Below, piece after piece: positions 1 to 6,731 of a stretch of 36,789 bases of DNA. Both the position numbers and the translations under genes were made by a program. Position 1 is the stretch's first letter, and the number at the start of each line of letters is the position of its first letter. Location of the stretch: NCBI RefSeq assembly GCF_004570325.1, contig NZ_SPQO01000041.1, forward strand, positions 1-36,789, given 5' to 3'. The notes beneath the pieces were generated by a model. That model worked only from the letters and a program-made list of their open reading frames with translations, was not told the origin of the DNA and made no database searches. This DNA is from Mycobacterium sp. PS03-16 (GTDB taxonomy: Bacteria; Actinomycetota; Actinomycetes; Mycobacteriales; Mycobacteriaceae).

Positions 1-966
1 GAGGTCGTCGAGCGCCCACACCTGCGCCCCGCCGATCCACAACCACCGCACGATCGTCGCGCTCGGGACGCCGAGCGCGAGCACTGCCAGACCCGCGAGC
101 GCAGCCTGTGCGGGAAGCGTGTTCTTGCCCAGGCGGATCGGGGTGATCGCGCGCTGCGCGCCCGAACCGACCCTCGCGTAGCGGGCCTTGCCGCGCGCGG
201 CGGCCTCGGCGAGGAGCAGCAGCAGGCACAGCAGCACCAGCACCGCGGCCAGCGTGCTGCCGGCGGCGCCGTCGAAGGTGGACTGGAACTGTTCGAAGAT
301 CGCGGTGGTGAAGGTCGCGAACCGCAGCATCGCGAACGCGCCGTACTCGGCGAGCAGGTGCACTGCGATCAGCAGCCCGCCGCCGAGGATCGCCAGCCGC
401 AGCTGCGGCACCACCACGCGGAAGAACACCGCCGCCGAACCCGAGCCCAGCGAGCGGGCGGACTCCTCGATCGCCGGGTCGAGCCGGCGCAGCGTGGCCG
501 CCGCCGGGACGTAGACGAACGGGAAGTAGGACAGCGTGGCGACCAGCACGCCCGCCCCGAGTCCGTGCAGCGACGGGACGACGCTGACCCACGCGTAGCT
601 GTTGACGAACGCCGGCACGGCCAGCGGTGCGACGAACAGTGGGCGCAGCACCGAGCGCCCGATCAGGTCGGTGCGTTCGGTCAGCCAGGCGGCGCCGATG
701 CCGAGTGCCAGGCACACCGGCACCGTGATCAGCACCAGGGCCACGGTGTTCACCAGCAGTTCGGCCACCCGGGCCCGCACGATGAGCTCGACGGCCCGGG
801 TCGGGCCGACCGAGGCCACCGACCACGCGACATAGCCGAGCGGGATGAACGTCGCGGCCAGCAGGGCGGCGACGGTCACGCTGATCACCGGGCCGGGCCG
901 GGTGGCCCGCGGCCGGTGATCGGGTCGGGAGTGCGGCGCCAGAGGCGATTCCGTCGTCGCGACCAC
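1..966 (-). CDS. Iron(III) ABC transporter permease, 3' part missing
   Basis: This is an inner-membrane permease of the FbpB/SfuB type, which would move ferric iron delivered by the lipoprotein encoded just upstream. Reading begins at a GTG (964-966) directly after the TAA of that gene, so the two are translationally coupled. 322 codons are open up to the window edge and the C-terminus lies outside. Several hydrophobic segments are visible, for example ISVTVAALLAATFIPLGYVA and LAAVLVLLCLLLLLAE. The EESARSLGSG stretch followed by FFRVVVPQLR matches the EAA loop of binding-protein-dependent permeases, the contact site for the ATPase. FbpB-type permeases carry two such halves, so the second should lie beyond the edge, and an ATPase gene is expected there too. 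The transporter class is firm; ferric iron as substrate is inferred from the partner and its promoter. Confidence 0.87.
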   Translation of the reverse strand, partial: MVATTESPLAPHSRPDHRPRATRPGPVISVTVAALLAATFIPLGYVAWSVASVGPTRAVELIVRARVAELLVNTVALVLITVPVCLALGIGAAWLTERTDLIGRSVLRPLFVAPLAVPAFVNSYAWVSVVPSLHGLGAGVLVATLSYFPFVYVPAAATLRRLDPAIEESARSLGSGSAAVFFRVVVPQLRLAILGGGLLIAVHLLAEYGAFAMLRFATFTTAIFEQFQSTFDGAAGSTLAAVLVLLCLLLLLAEAAARGKARYARVGSGAQRAITPIRLGKNTLPAQAALAGLAVLALGVPSATIVRWLWIGGAQVWALDDL

Positions 967-1980
967 TTACAACAGGCCGTCCTTGGTCATCAGGTCGGTG
1001 ACGGCCTTGGCGTCGAGCGTGGACGGGTCGACCGCGGGGGCCTGCAGGGTGTCCAGCGGGGGCAGCGCGGGGTTGGCCGGCACACCGCTGGCCACGGGGT
1101 ACTCGAACGAGGTGCCCTTCTCGAGCACCTCCTGCCCGGCCGTGCCGGTGATGAACGTCAGGAACTGCTGAGCCTGGTCCTTCTTGTCGCTGGAGGCCAG
1201 CACACCGGCGCCGGACAGGCTCACGAACGCGCCCGGATCCTCGTTCTTGAAGTAGTGCAGCGCGGTGTTGCCGCTGATCTCCTTCGTCTCGGACTGATCG
1301 CGGAACCAGTAGTAGTGGTAGATCACGCCGCCGTCGACCTGTCCGTCGTTGACCGCCCGCAGCGTGGCGATGTTGTTCTCGAACGGCAGCGCCTGTGCCT
1401 TCATCGCGGTGAGCCACTGCGAGGTGGCCTGCTCACCGGTCAGCTGCAGCATCGCCGCCACGATGGCCTGGAAGTCGGCCTTGCTCGGCGGCGCACCCCA
1501 CCGGCCCTTCCACTGCGGTGCCTGCAGATCCATGATCGAGCGGGGCAGCTGATCCTGCGGCAGCCGGGACGGGTTGTAGACGAACACCGTCGACCGCGCG
1601 GCCACCCCGGTCCACTTGTTCGACGACGGCCGGTACTGCGCCGGAACCTGCTCGACGACCTTGGGGTCGATGTCGGCGAACAGCCCGGCCTGTTCGACCG
1701 CGGCCATCGCCGGGGAGTTCTCGGTGAGGAACAGGTCGGCGGGCGACGACTCGCCCTCGGCCACCAGCTGGTTGCCCATCTCGGTGTCCCCGCCCTGGCG
1801 GTAGGTCACCTTGATGCCGGTCTCCTCGGTGAACGCCTCGATCCACTCCTTGGTCAGCGACTCGTGCTGGGCGTTGTAGATCAACAGTGAATCGTCCTCA
1901 CCGCCGCCCGAACACGCGACCGTGCCGGAGAGCACGGTCAGCGTGGCGAGCACGGCGGGGATGGCGTGGCGAAGACGCAT
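967..1980 (-). CDS. Iron(III) ABC transporter substrate-binding lipoprotein
   Basis: This 337-residue extracellular solute-binding protein is of the FbpA/FutA/SfuA type. The N-terminus is a lipoprotein signal: positive start, hydrophobic core, then TVAC with Cys23 as the lipidation site (Thr at -3 is slightly unusual). The mature part starts with LLIYNAQHESLTKEWIEAF, typical of the family. The YHYY cluster at 221-224 matches the paired tyrosines that bind ferric iron in this class, and Tyr135 in VYNPSRL is another candidate ligand. It is the first gene of an operon with the permease, whose GTG start abuts this stop. A probable IdeR box lies about 60 bp upstream, which suits repression by iron. 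Thiamine or phosphonate binding is less likely given the tyrosine cluster. Confidence 0.9.
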   Translation of the reverse strand: MRLRHAIPAVLATLTVLSGTVACSGGGEDDSLLIYNAQHESLTKEWIEAFTEETGIKVTYRQGGDTEMGNQLVAEGESSPADLFLTENSPAMAAVEQAGLFADIDPKVVEQVPAQYRPSSNKWTGVAARSTVFVYNPSRLPQDQLPRSIMDLQAPQWKGRWGAPPSKADFQAIVAAMLQLTGEQATSQWLTAMKAQALPFENNIATLRAVNDGQVDGGVIYHYYWFRDQSETKEISGNTALHYFKNEDPGAFVSLSGAGVLASSDKKDQAQQFLTFITGTAGQEVLEKGTSFEYPVASGVPANPALPPLDTLQAPAVDPSTLDAKAVTDLMTKDGLL

Positions 1981-2021
1981 CCTGGGTCCCTTCTGGTTCC
2001 GGCAGGGGCTGACTGCGGAAT

Positions 2022-2043
2022 CCTCAGAACATACCTTCTGAGG
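2022..2043. promoter_or_regulatory. 22-bp perfect inverted repeat overlapping the iron promoter
   Basis: The arms CCTCAGAA and TTCTGAGG are exact reverse complements separated by 6 bp. The repeat shares 5 bp with the probable IdeR box and covers the TATGTT -10 candidate. It could be an operator for a second regulator or a 5'-leader hairpin. It is too far upstream of the coding region to be a terminator of a gene seen here, except possibly for the gene at 2092-2685. Confidence 0.45.
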
Positions 2044-2057
2044 GCTGCCTTCCCTAA
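2039..2057 (-). promoter_or_regulatory. Probable IdeR (iron repressor) box
   Basis: Read on the minus strand the site is TTAGGGAAGGCAGCCCTCA. Against the mycobacterial IdeR consensus TTAGGTTAGGCTAACCTAA I count 13 of 19 matches by eye, with the outer TTAGG and CCT-A blocks kept. It ends 58 bp before the ATG of the iron-binding protein. A possible -10 (TATGTT, 2028-2033) lies just downstream, so a bound repressor would cover the promoter. The site is read from the sequence; IdeR control is inference from the consensus and the iron-uptake context. Confidence 0.55.
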
Positions 2058-2091
2058 CCAGACGGCGAGGAAACCCGGTGGTGACGCTGTC

Positions 2092-2685
2092 TCAGCGGCC
2101 GTTGCGGACCATCGCGACGATCGCGTCGGCTTCCTCGCCGGTGAAGTCGCCGGAGAGCTGCAGCGAGGGGGTGTTCAGCGGTGCGGTGATCATCGGCGCG
2201 GAGACGACGATGCCGTCCCGCAGGAAGGCGATCTGACGGTTGAGGTTCTCGGCGGTGAACCGGCCGAAGGCGACCGAGGAGCCCGGCTCCATCGCGATCT
2301 GCACCAGATGCGTGTCGTCGGTGGGCGACTTCACCGACTGCGCCGCGGTCAGCTGCAGCGTCTCGGTGGGTGGCAGCAAACGGTAGAGCTGCGCGTTGGC
2401 CATATCGCACGCCAGGTCCGGCGGCAGCGGCGCGGGCGGCGGGCACTCGCCGGGCATCGCGGGGCGAACCTCGGCCACCGGCCGCACCGACATCGACGCG
2501 ATGGTGGGCGGGGGAACACTGCGGGGCAGTGCCGCCGGGGGTCGCGCCGCGGGCCGGGTGTCGCCGCTCAGCAGCGGAGCCAGCACCCCGGCGAGCGTCG
2601 TGGCCAGCATCGCGACGATGCCCACCGCGGCGAGCACCGCCACGGCCTTCTGCCGACGGGTCCAGTGGCGGTACGACCCCAGCAA
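2092..2685 (-). CDS. Membrane-anchored SecD-head-domain-like protein
   Basis: This 197-residue protein has one N-terminal membrane anchor (about residues 14-38, VAVLAAVGIVAMLATTLAGVL), a Pro-rich stretch, and a C-terminal domain. The last 80 residues (QIAMEPGSSVAFGRFTAEN, then QIAFLRDGIVVSAPMI, then LSGDFTGEEADAIVAMVRNG) closely resemble the periplasmic P1-head subdomain of the translocase protein SecD, where the DG-I-V-SAP core and the G-F-T-EA end are characteristic. There are no SecD membrane helices, so it cannot act as SecD itself. Four cysteines would lie outside the membrane. The start is a TTG preceded by a G-rich ribosome site, and an in-frame stop lies seven codons upstream. It follows the pseudokinase gene on the same strand after an 89-bp gap. 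Its role is unknown. Confidence 0.75.
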   Translation of the reverse strand: MLGSYRHWTRRQKAVAVLAAVGIVAMLATTLAGVLAPLLSGDTRPAARPPAALPRSVPPPTIASMSVRPVAEVRPAMPGECPPPAPLPPDLACDMANAQLYRLLPPTETLQLTAAQSVKSPTDDTHLVQIAMEPGSSVAFGRFTAENLNRQIAFLRDGIVVSAPMITAPLNTPSLQLSGDFTGEEADAIVAMVRNGR

Positions 2686-2774
2686 TGTGCCCCCCGACGG
2701 TTACGGCGCCCCGCCCTCCCGGCACGGGCAGGCGAAGCCTAACCGACCGGCCGTGGGCGCACCGCGGGCGCGAG

Positions 2775-4394
2775 TCAGGCCGGCGGCGCCTGTGGACGCA
2801 GCGTGACCTCGGCGATCGCGGTGCGGCTCTCGCCGCCGGTACTGCCGAGCGTGCCCACCCACACCAGCACGTGGGAGACCGGCTCGTGGCTGCGCAGCGC
2901 GATCGTGTTGCTGCCCGGCTTCAGCGATGTCGGCGCGCTCAGTTCGGCCGTGTCGGCCAAACCGGCGGGGGTCGGTCCGCCCGCTGACCGCACCTGCACC
3001 ACCGTGCCCGAGCTGCCGAGGTCGACCGTGACCGCGCCCAGCGCCGTGGGTTGCGCCAACTCGAGCATGAGGCCGAGGCCTTCCTTGAACTTCGGGAACG
3101 GCTCGGCGTCGTAGTAGCGGTCGGTCGACCACGCGGTCGCCGGGTCGCCGTCGATCGCGCGGCCGGCCTCTCCGGGGTTGTCGGGGCGGCCGTCGGGGGA
3201 GTACACCTCGGCCTTCGCCGGTATGACCGGCGAGTCCGCCGCGGCGGCCTTGACGGTGTCGCTCGGCGCGGCCGGCGCCGCCGGCGTGGTGGGTCGGGGA
3301 GCATCGTTGAGGCCCAGCTGCTCCGGGTCCATGGCGGCCGTCTCGCCGGTGTCGGGCAGGAAGCCGTTCACGCTCGAGCCGAGCATCACCACGCCGATCG
3401 CCGCGATCGCCGCGGCGGCGCCCATACCGACCCGCAGGATGGCCTGCCGCGCCACCTTCTGCTGCTCGCCGGGGCCGAAGTTGCGGAACCCGGCGTACAC
3501 CCCGGGCGGCGGCGGGTCGAGCGGTGCCAGGACGCGGATGTCGGCGCCGTCGCCGGCGCCGTCCTGCGACGCCTGCCGCAGCATCGTGACCAGCGTGGCC
3601 GCGCTAGTGATACCGGGTTCGGGGCGGACCAGGCCGGCGGCGGTGGTCGAGACCAGGAACGGGGTGCCGGGGCGCAGGTCGGTCAGCGCGGCGGGCTCAC
3701 CGCCGGTACCGGTCTCCAACGCCGGCCAGTCCGAACCGCCGGTGTCGTCGGGCCAGCGGCCGGCGAGCAGCGCATACAGGCAGCCGCCGATCCCACGCAG
3801 ATCCCCGCCTCGGGTGGCGTCGGGCAGCGTCGCGGGAAAGGCGAGCACCGCATGACCGGCCGTGCGCAGCCGCACCCGGGCGGGGTGGTCGATGCTCAGG
3901 TGCAGTCCGGCGCGGTGCGCGGCCTCGGCCGCGACCGCCAGCGGCTCGAGCGCGCCGGCCACCGCGACCGGCGACGGCAGGGTGTCGGCCAGCTCGCGGA
4001 GGGTGCCGCCGGGTACCCATTCCGCGGCCACCAGTCCGAAGGCGCCGGTGTGCGCGACGTCGATAATCGGCGCGACGCCGGGGGTGTCCACCCCGCGCAG
4101 GCGCACGGTCAGCGACAGGATCTCGTTGACGAACTCGACCGGTAGTGCGCCGCGCGGGTCGACCAGCGTCAGCGCGACCAGCTCGCGGGTCGCCGCGTCG
4201 TAGGCCTGCCAGAACTCGAGCGGCGCCCGGCTGCCGTGACAGGTCAGCAGGCGGTAACGCCCGTGGTGCACGGTCGCACCCGGCCGGTGGGTGAGGTCGT
4301 CAGCCGGTGATGGGCCGCGGTGCACCGGCACGGGGACCGGCCGCGTGGGCGGGTCGATCGGTGCGGTGGCCGAAAGGTCGTCATCGGTCGCCAT
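2775..4394 (-). CDS. Pseudokinase with transmembrane helix and discoidin-like external domain
   Basis: The protein has 539 residues. The N-terminal half (about residues 45-270) has a protein-kinase fold pattern (GRYRLL..., EWVPGGTLRELAD) but lacks the catalytic parts: the VAIK lysine position reads ALTLV, the HRD loop reads LSIDHPARVRL and no DFG is visible. A single membrane helix follows near residues 335-360 (AAAAIAAIGVVMLGSSVNGF). The C-terminal 130 residues (SPDGRPDNPGEAGRAIDGDP, ATAWSTDRYYD..., LKPGSNTIAL) are an F5/8C-like beta-sandwich. This order matches the tail of the mycobacterial MurJ/MviN protein Rv3910, but no flippase part is present. The ATG at 4394 follows GAGGTG by six bases, so it is preferred to a start eight codons upstream. 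In Rv3910 the pseudokinase domain recruits an FHA protein; whether this one does is unknown. Confidence 0.85.
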   Translation of the reverse strand: MATDDDLSATAPIDPPTRPVPVPVHRGPSPADDLTHRPGATVHHGRYRLLTCHGSRAPLEFWQAYDAATRELVALTLVDPRGALPVEFVNEILSLTVRLRGVDTPGVAPIIDVAHTGAFGLVAAEWVPGGTLRELADTLPSPVAVAGALEPLAVAAEAAHRAGLHLSIDHPARVRLRTAGHAVLAFPATLPDATRGGDLRGIGGCLYALLAGRWPDDTGGSDWPALETGTGGEPAALTDLRPGTPFLVSTTAAGLVRPEPGITSAATLVTMLRQASQDGAGDGADIRVLAPLDPPPPGVYAGFRNFGPGEQQKVARQAILRVGMGAAAAIAAIGVVMLGSSVNGFLPDTGETAAMDPEQLGLNDAPRPTTPAAPAAPSDTVKAAAADSPVIPAKAEVYSPDGRPDNPGEAGRAIDGDPATAWSTDRYYDAEPFPKFKEGLGLMLELAQPTALGAVTVDLGSSGTVVQVRSAGGPTPAGLADTAELSAPTSLKPGSNTIALRSHEPVSHVLVWVGTLGSTGGESRTAIAEVTLRPQAPPA

Positions 4395-4609
4395 GGTTCG
4401 CACCTCGCGTGTCAGCACTGCCGTCGCCTCATTCGGCCGGCGGGTACCCCCGCAGCCCAGTTGTCATCGAAGATGCCCAGCGGCACCGGCAACTAAACGG
4501 TCAGACGCCGGTGTGATCTCCGCCGCAGCCGTCCATGGTCCGGGCGGAGGCTCAAAGTGTCTCGATACGAGCAGGTTTGAAGATCAAAAGCGACGGCAAC
4601 TGCATAGTC

Positions 4610-5095
4610 ATGCGAAACATGATGAGCAAAGCCGCCCCGGCGCTCTTCGCGGGCGCTGCCGCTACTGCGATCGCGTTCGCCCCGGCGGCTTTCGGAAGTA
4701 CAGGTGCCTTCTCCCTCAACCCGCCGCCGCCGCCGCCGTGCGCGAATGCCGACGGCAGCCCGTGCTTCATCGGCTCGAACGGGGTCGCCGGTCCAGGTGG
4801 CGCCGCGGGCGCCGTTCCGGGTGGTCCCGGTGGCGCGGCCGGCCCCGAGGGCGCGACGGGCGTGATCCCGGGTGGCCCGGGTGGCACGGCCGGCCCGGAC
4901 GGTGCGAGCGGTGCGATTCCCGGCGGCCCGGGCGGTGCGGCCGGTCCTGAAGGCGCGACCGGATCCATCCCCGGCGGCCCGGCGGGTACCGCGGGCCCGG
5001 ATGGCGTGAGCGGCTCGATCCCGGGTGGCCCCAGCGGGTCGGCCGGCCCGGGTGGCGTGCAGGGCTGCATCCCGGGTGTGGGCTGCATCGGATAA
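4610..5095 (+). CDS. Secreted collagen-like Gly/Pro repeat protein
   Basis: The protein has 161 residues. The N-terminus MRNMMSKAAPALFAGAAATA continues into a hydrophobic run ending near AFAPAAFGS, a typical Sec signal. The mature part begins with a polyproline run, a CANADGSPCF motif with two cysteines, then five 17-residue repeats of the pattern x-I-P-G-G-P-x-G-x-A-G-P-x-G-x-x-G and a C-terminal end with two more cysteines (GCIPGVGCIG). Glycine does not fall at every third residue throughout, so this is collagen-like rather than a strict triple-helix sequence. The ATG at 4610 is chosen because the signal peptide begins there; 4619 is an alternative. A strong terminator follows. The four cysteines at the two ends of the repeat could lock it by disulfides. 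The role is unknown; a surface or matrix protein is a reasonable guess. Confidence 0.75.
   Translation: MRNMMSKAAPALFAGAAATAIAFAPAAFGSTGAFSLNPPPPPPCANADGSPCFIGSNGVAGPGGAAGAVPGGPGGAAGPEGATGVIPGGPGGTAGPDGASGAIPGGPGGAAGPEGATGSIPGGPAGTAGPDGVSGSIPGGPSGSAGPGGVQGCIPGVGCIG
4811..5065 (+). repeat. Five 51-bp tandem repeats encoding a 17-residue collagen-like unit
   Basis: The units start at 4811, 4862, 4913, 4964 and 5015, in frame and without gaps. The variable residues alternate: units 1 and 3 carry PEGATG, units 2 and 4 carry PDGASG or PDGVSG, which gives a second period of 102 bp. Unit 5 is the most divergent. The alternation suggests growth by duplication of a two-unit block. Copy number in such arrays often varies between strains. 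Confidence 0.9.
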
Positions 5096-5113
5096 CACCA
5101 GCGACAACCAGTA

Positions 5114-5142
5114 GGGGCCGGGTCAGCGAATGACCCGGCCCC
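5114..5142. terminator. Bidirectional hairpin terminator
   Basis: A perfect 12-bp stem (GGGGCCGGGTCA and TGACCCGGCCCC) encloses a 5-base loop. It lies 18 bp after the collagen-like gene and directly against the TAA of alkB on the other strand, so it can stop both convergent transcripts. There is no clear U-tract, as is common for mycobacterial terminators. Confidence 0.85.
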
Positions 5143-6360
5143 TTAGTCGATTTCGGATAGCGCGCGCTCACGCTGGAGGCGCGCGGCGGCCCGCGGCCGC
5201 AGACCCACCCGGGTGAGGTCGCCGCCGTAGTGCTCGATCACCCGCCAGTCCATTACCCGGCGCCACAGCGGCGGCACGAGCGCCAGCAGGATCATCGTCG
5301 CGTACCCGGCGGGCAGTTGCGGCGCCTCGTCGGCATGGCGCAGCGACTGGTAGCGGCGCAGCGGGTGGGCGTGGTGGTCGGAATGGCGCTGCAGGTGGAA
5401 CAGGAACACGTTGGCCACCACGGTGTTGCTGTTCCAGCTGTGGCAGGCGCGCACCCGTTCGTAGCGGCCGTTGGCCAGCTTCTGCCGGCGCAGCCCGTAG
5501 TGCTCCAGGTAGTTCACGGTTTCCAGCAGGCAGAACCCGATGACGGCCTGACCGGCCAGATAGGGCAGAACCACCGGACCGAACCACACCGCGAGCACGA
5601 CGTACAGCCCCGCGCTCATCGCCCACGCGCTCAGGACGTCGTTGTCCCGGCTGACCGGGCTGCGGCCCATGCGGCGGAACCGGGCGCGCTCGATCCGCCA
5701 GGCCGATCGGACGCTGCCGCACACCGACCGCGGGATGAACGCGTAGAGGCTCTCCCCGAACCGCGACGTGGCGGGGTCCTCCAGCGTGGCCACCTTCGCG
5801 TGGTGGCCGCGATTGTGTTCGACGAAGAAGTGGCCGTAACACGTCTGCGCGAGCGCGATCTTGCTGAGCCGCTTCTCGATTCGCTCACGGCGATGGCCGA
5901 GCTCGTGCGCGGTGGTGATCGCCACCCCGCCGATGATCCCGACCGTGACCATCAGGCCGATCTTGTCGGACAGCGACATGCTCAGCCAACCGCCGCCCGC
6001 CCACAGCCAGCACGCGAACAGCAGCGACAGGTACTGGCTGGGCAGGAACAGATACGTCACCCAGCGGTAGAACGGATCGTGTTCCAGCCAGGCCAGTGCC
6101 CCGTCGGGGGCATTGGTGGCGTCCATGCCGATCAGCCGGTCCAGCACCGGGATGATCACGAACGCGATGACGGGCGCCGTCCACCAGAACGCGCCGCTGC
6201 CGGACACGGTGACCAGAAACCATGAGATCGACACCATCGTCGGCACGATCGCGGCGAACAGCCACAGATATCGCTTCGGGTCGCGCCAGTGCGGCGCGGT
6301 GACGGAATGCCCATCCGCGTCGCTGGGGAAAATCCGATGAGTCGCCGTTCGCGGTCCCAT
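5143..6360 (-). CDS. alkB: Alkane 1-monooxygenase (AlkB family)
   Basis: This integral-membrane non-haem di-iron hydroxylase would oxidise terminal methyl groups of alkanes or similar chains with electrons from rubredoxin. All histidine boxes are present: HELGH (152-156), EHNRGHH (181-187), NYLEHYGL (283-290) and LQRHSDHHAHP (324-333). Hydrophobic segments lie near 33-52, 58-75, 104-122, 135-150, 250-280 and 352-365. The length of 405 residues is normal. The ATG at 6360 is chosen because a promoter with -10 at 6368-6373 puts the transcript start at or next to it; the in-frame extension upstream has no AlkB character. Rubredoxin is encoded divergently rather than downstream, and no AlkX-type TetR gene is adjacent. 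Substrate range cannot be read from the sequence. Confidence 0.93.
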   Translation of the reverse strand: MGPRTATHRIFPSDADGHSVTAPHWRDPKRYLWLFAAIVPTMVSISWFLVTVSGSGAFWWTAPVIAFVIIPVLDRLIGMDATNAPDGALAWLEHDPFYRWVTYLFLPSQYLSLLFACWLWAGGGWLSMSLSDKIGLMVTVGIIGGVAITTAHELGHRRERIEKRLSKIALAQTCYGHFFVEHNRGHHAKVATLEDPATSRFGESLYAFIPRSVCGSVRSAWRIERARFRRMGRSPVSRDNDVLSAWAMSAGLYVVLAVWFGPVVLPYLAGQAVIGFCLLETVNYLEHYGLRRQKLANGRYERVRACHSWNSNTVVANVFLFHLQRHSDHHAHPLRRYQSLRHADEAPQLPAGYATMILLALVPPLWRRVMDWRVIEHYGGDLTRVGLRPRAAARLQRERALSEID

Positions 6361-6367
6361 GCACTGA

Positions 6368-6396
6368 TAAGTACATTGCTCGGACGACTTTCGCAA
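6368..6396 (-). promoter_or_regulatory. Putative alkB promoter giving a leaderless transcript
   Basis: On the minus strand TTGCGA (6391-6396) and TACTTA (6368-6373) are separated by exactly 17 bp. Transcription would begin about 7 bases past the -10, at the A of the alkB ATG (6360) or one base before it. No Shine-Dalgarno sequence precedes that ATG. Leaderless messages are common in mycobacteria. The prediction is by eye. Confidence 0.45.
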
Positions 6397-6489
6397 ACTA
6401 CTTTGTCGCGGTAACCTCACTCGCGACGCTGCGCCGCACGCCGGCTCGCCGGGGTGTATCCGGCATGTCGATGGGAAAGGAACGCGGGA

Positions 6490-6654
6490 ATGGGATCGGC
6501 ACGCTGCCCGGAATGCGGCTATCGCTACCTCGAATCGGCTGGCCATGCGCGTGAGGGATTTCCGCCGGGGACACCGTGGAGCAGCGTCCCGGAGGACTGG
6601 AACTGTCCGGACTGCGGTGTCCGGGACAAACCGGACTTCGTCGTCGAGGCGTGA
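6490..6654 (+). CDS. Rubredoxin
   Basis: This 54-residue iron protein passes single electrons to AlkB-type hydroxylases. The iron ligands are Cys6 and Cys9 (CPECGYRY) and Cys39 and Cys42 (CPDCG). Aromatic residues Tyr11, Trp30 and Trp37 (PEDWNCPDCG) are in their usual places. Between the two pairs the protein reads GFPPGTPWSSVPEDW, as in alkane-system rubredoxins. The ATG at 6490 follows AAAGGAA at normal spacing; an in-frame upstream extension is not supported. The gene is divergent from alkB, with 129 bp between the starts. No rubredoxin reductase is visible nearby. Confidence 0.93.
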   Translation: MGSARCPECGYRYLESAGHAREGFPPGTPWSSVPEDWNCPDCGVRDKPDFVVEA

Positions 6655-6731
6655 GCGGTGGCGCTCAGGACACCGGCAGTTAATTTTGGAGACTTCGCTT
6701 CCTCAGCGACCGAGCCGGACGGGAGTTGGTC

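Noticed and set aside
358..1890. Long plus-strand open frame opposite the iron transporter genes
   Set aside because: Its Arg/Gly/His-rich translation has no family pattern; it is a high-GC shadow of two recognisable minus-strand genes.
2686..2774. AGGC-TTC-GCCT element as a possible IdeR box or terminator
   Set aside because: Only a 4-bp arm, poor match to the iron consensus, and too weak for a terminator.
4552..5088. Antisense proline/glycine-rich open frame over the collagen-like repeats
   Set aside because: A Gly/Pro codon repeat reads as Pro/Gly on the other strand; there is no signal peptide or ribosome site.
6361..6489. CGAC...GTCG dyad between alkB and rubredoxin as a TetR site
   Set aside because: Only the outer four base pairs match; the interior is not symmetric.
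6652..6667. TGAGCG-GTGG-CGCTCA hairpin at the rubredoxin stop
   Set aside because: A 6-bp stem overlapping the stop codon is too weak to call a terminator.
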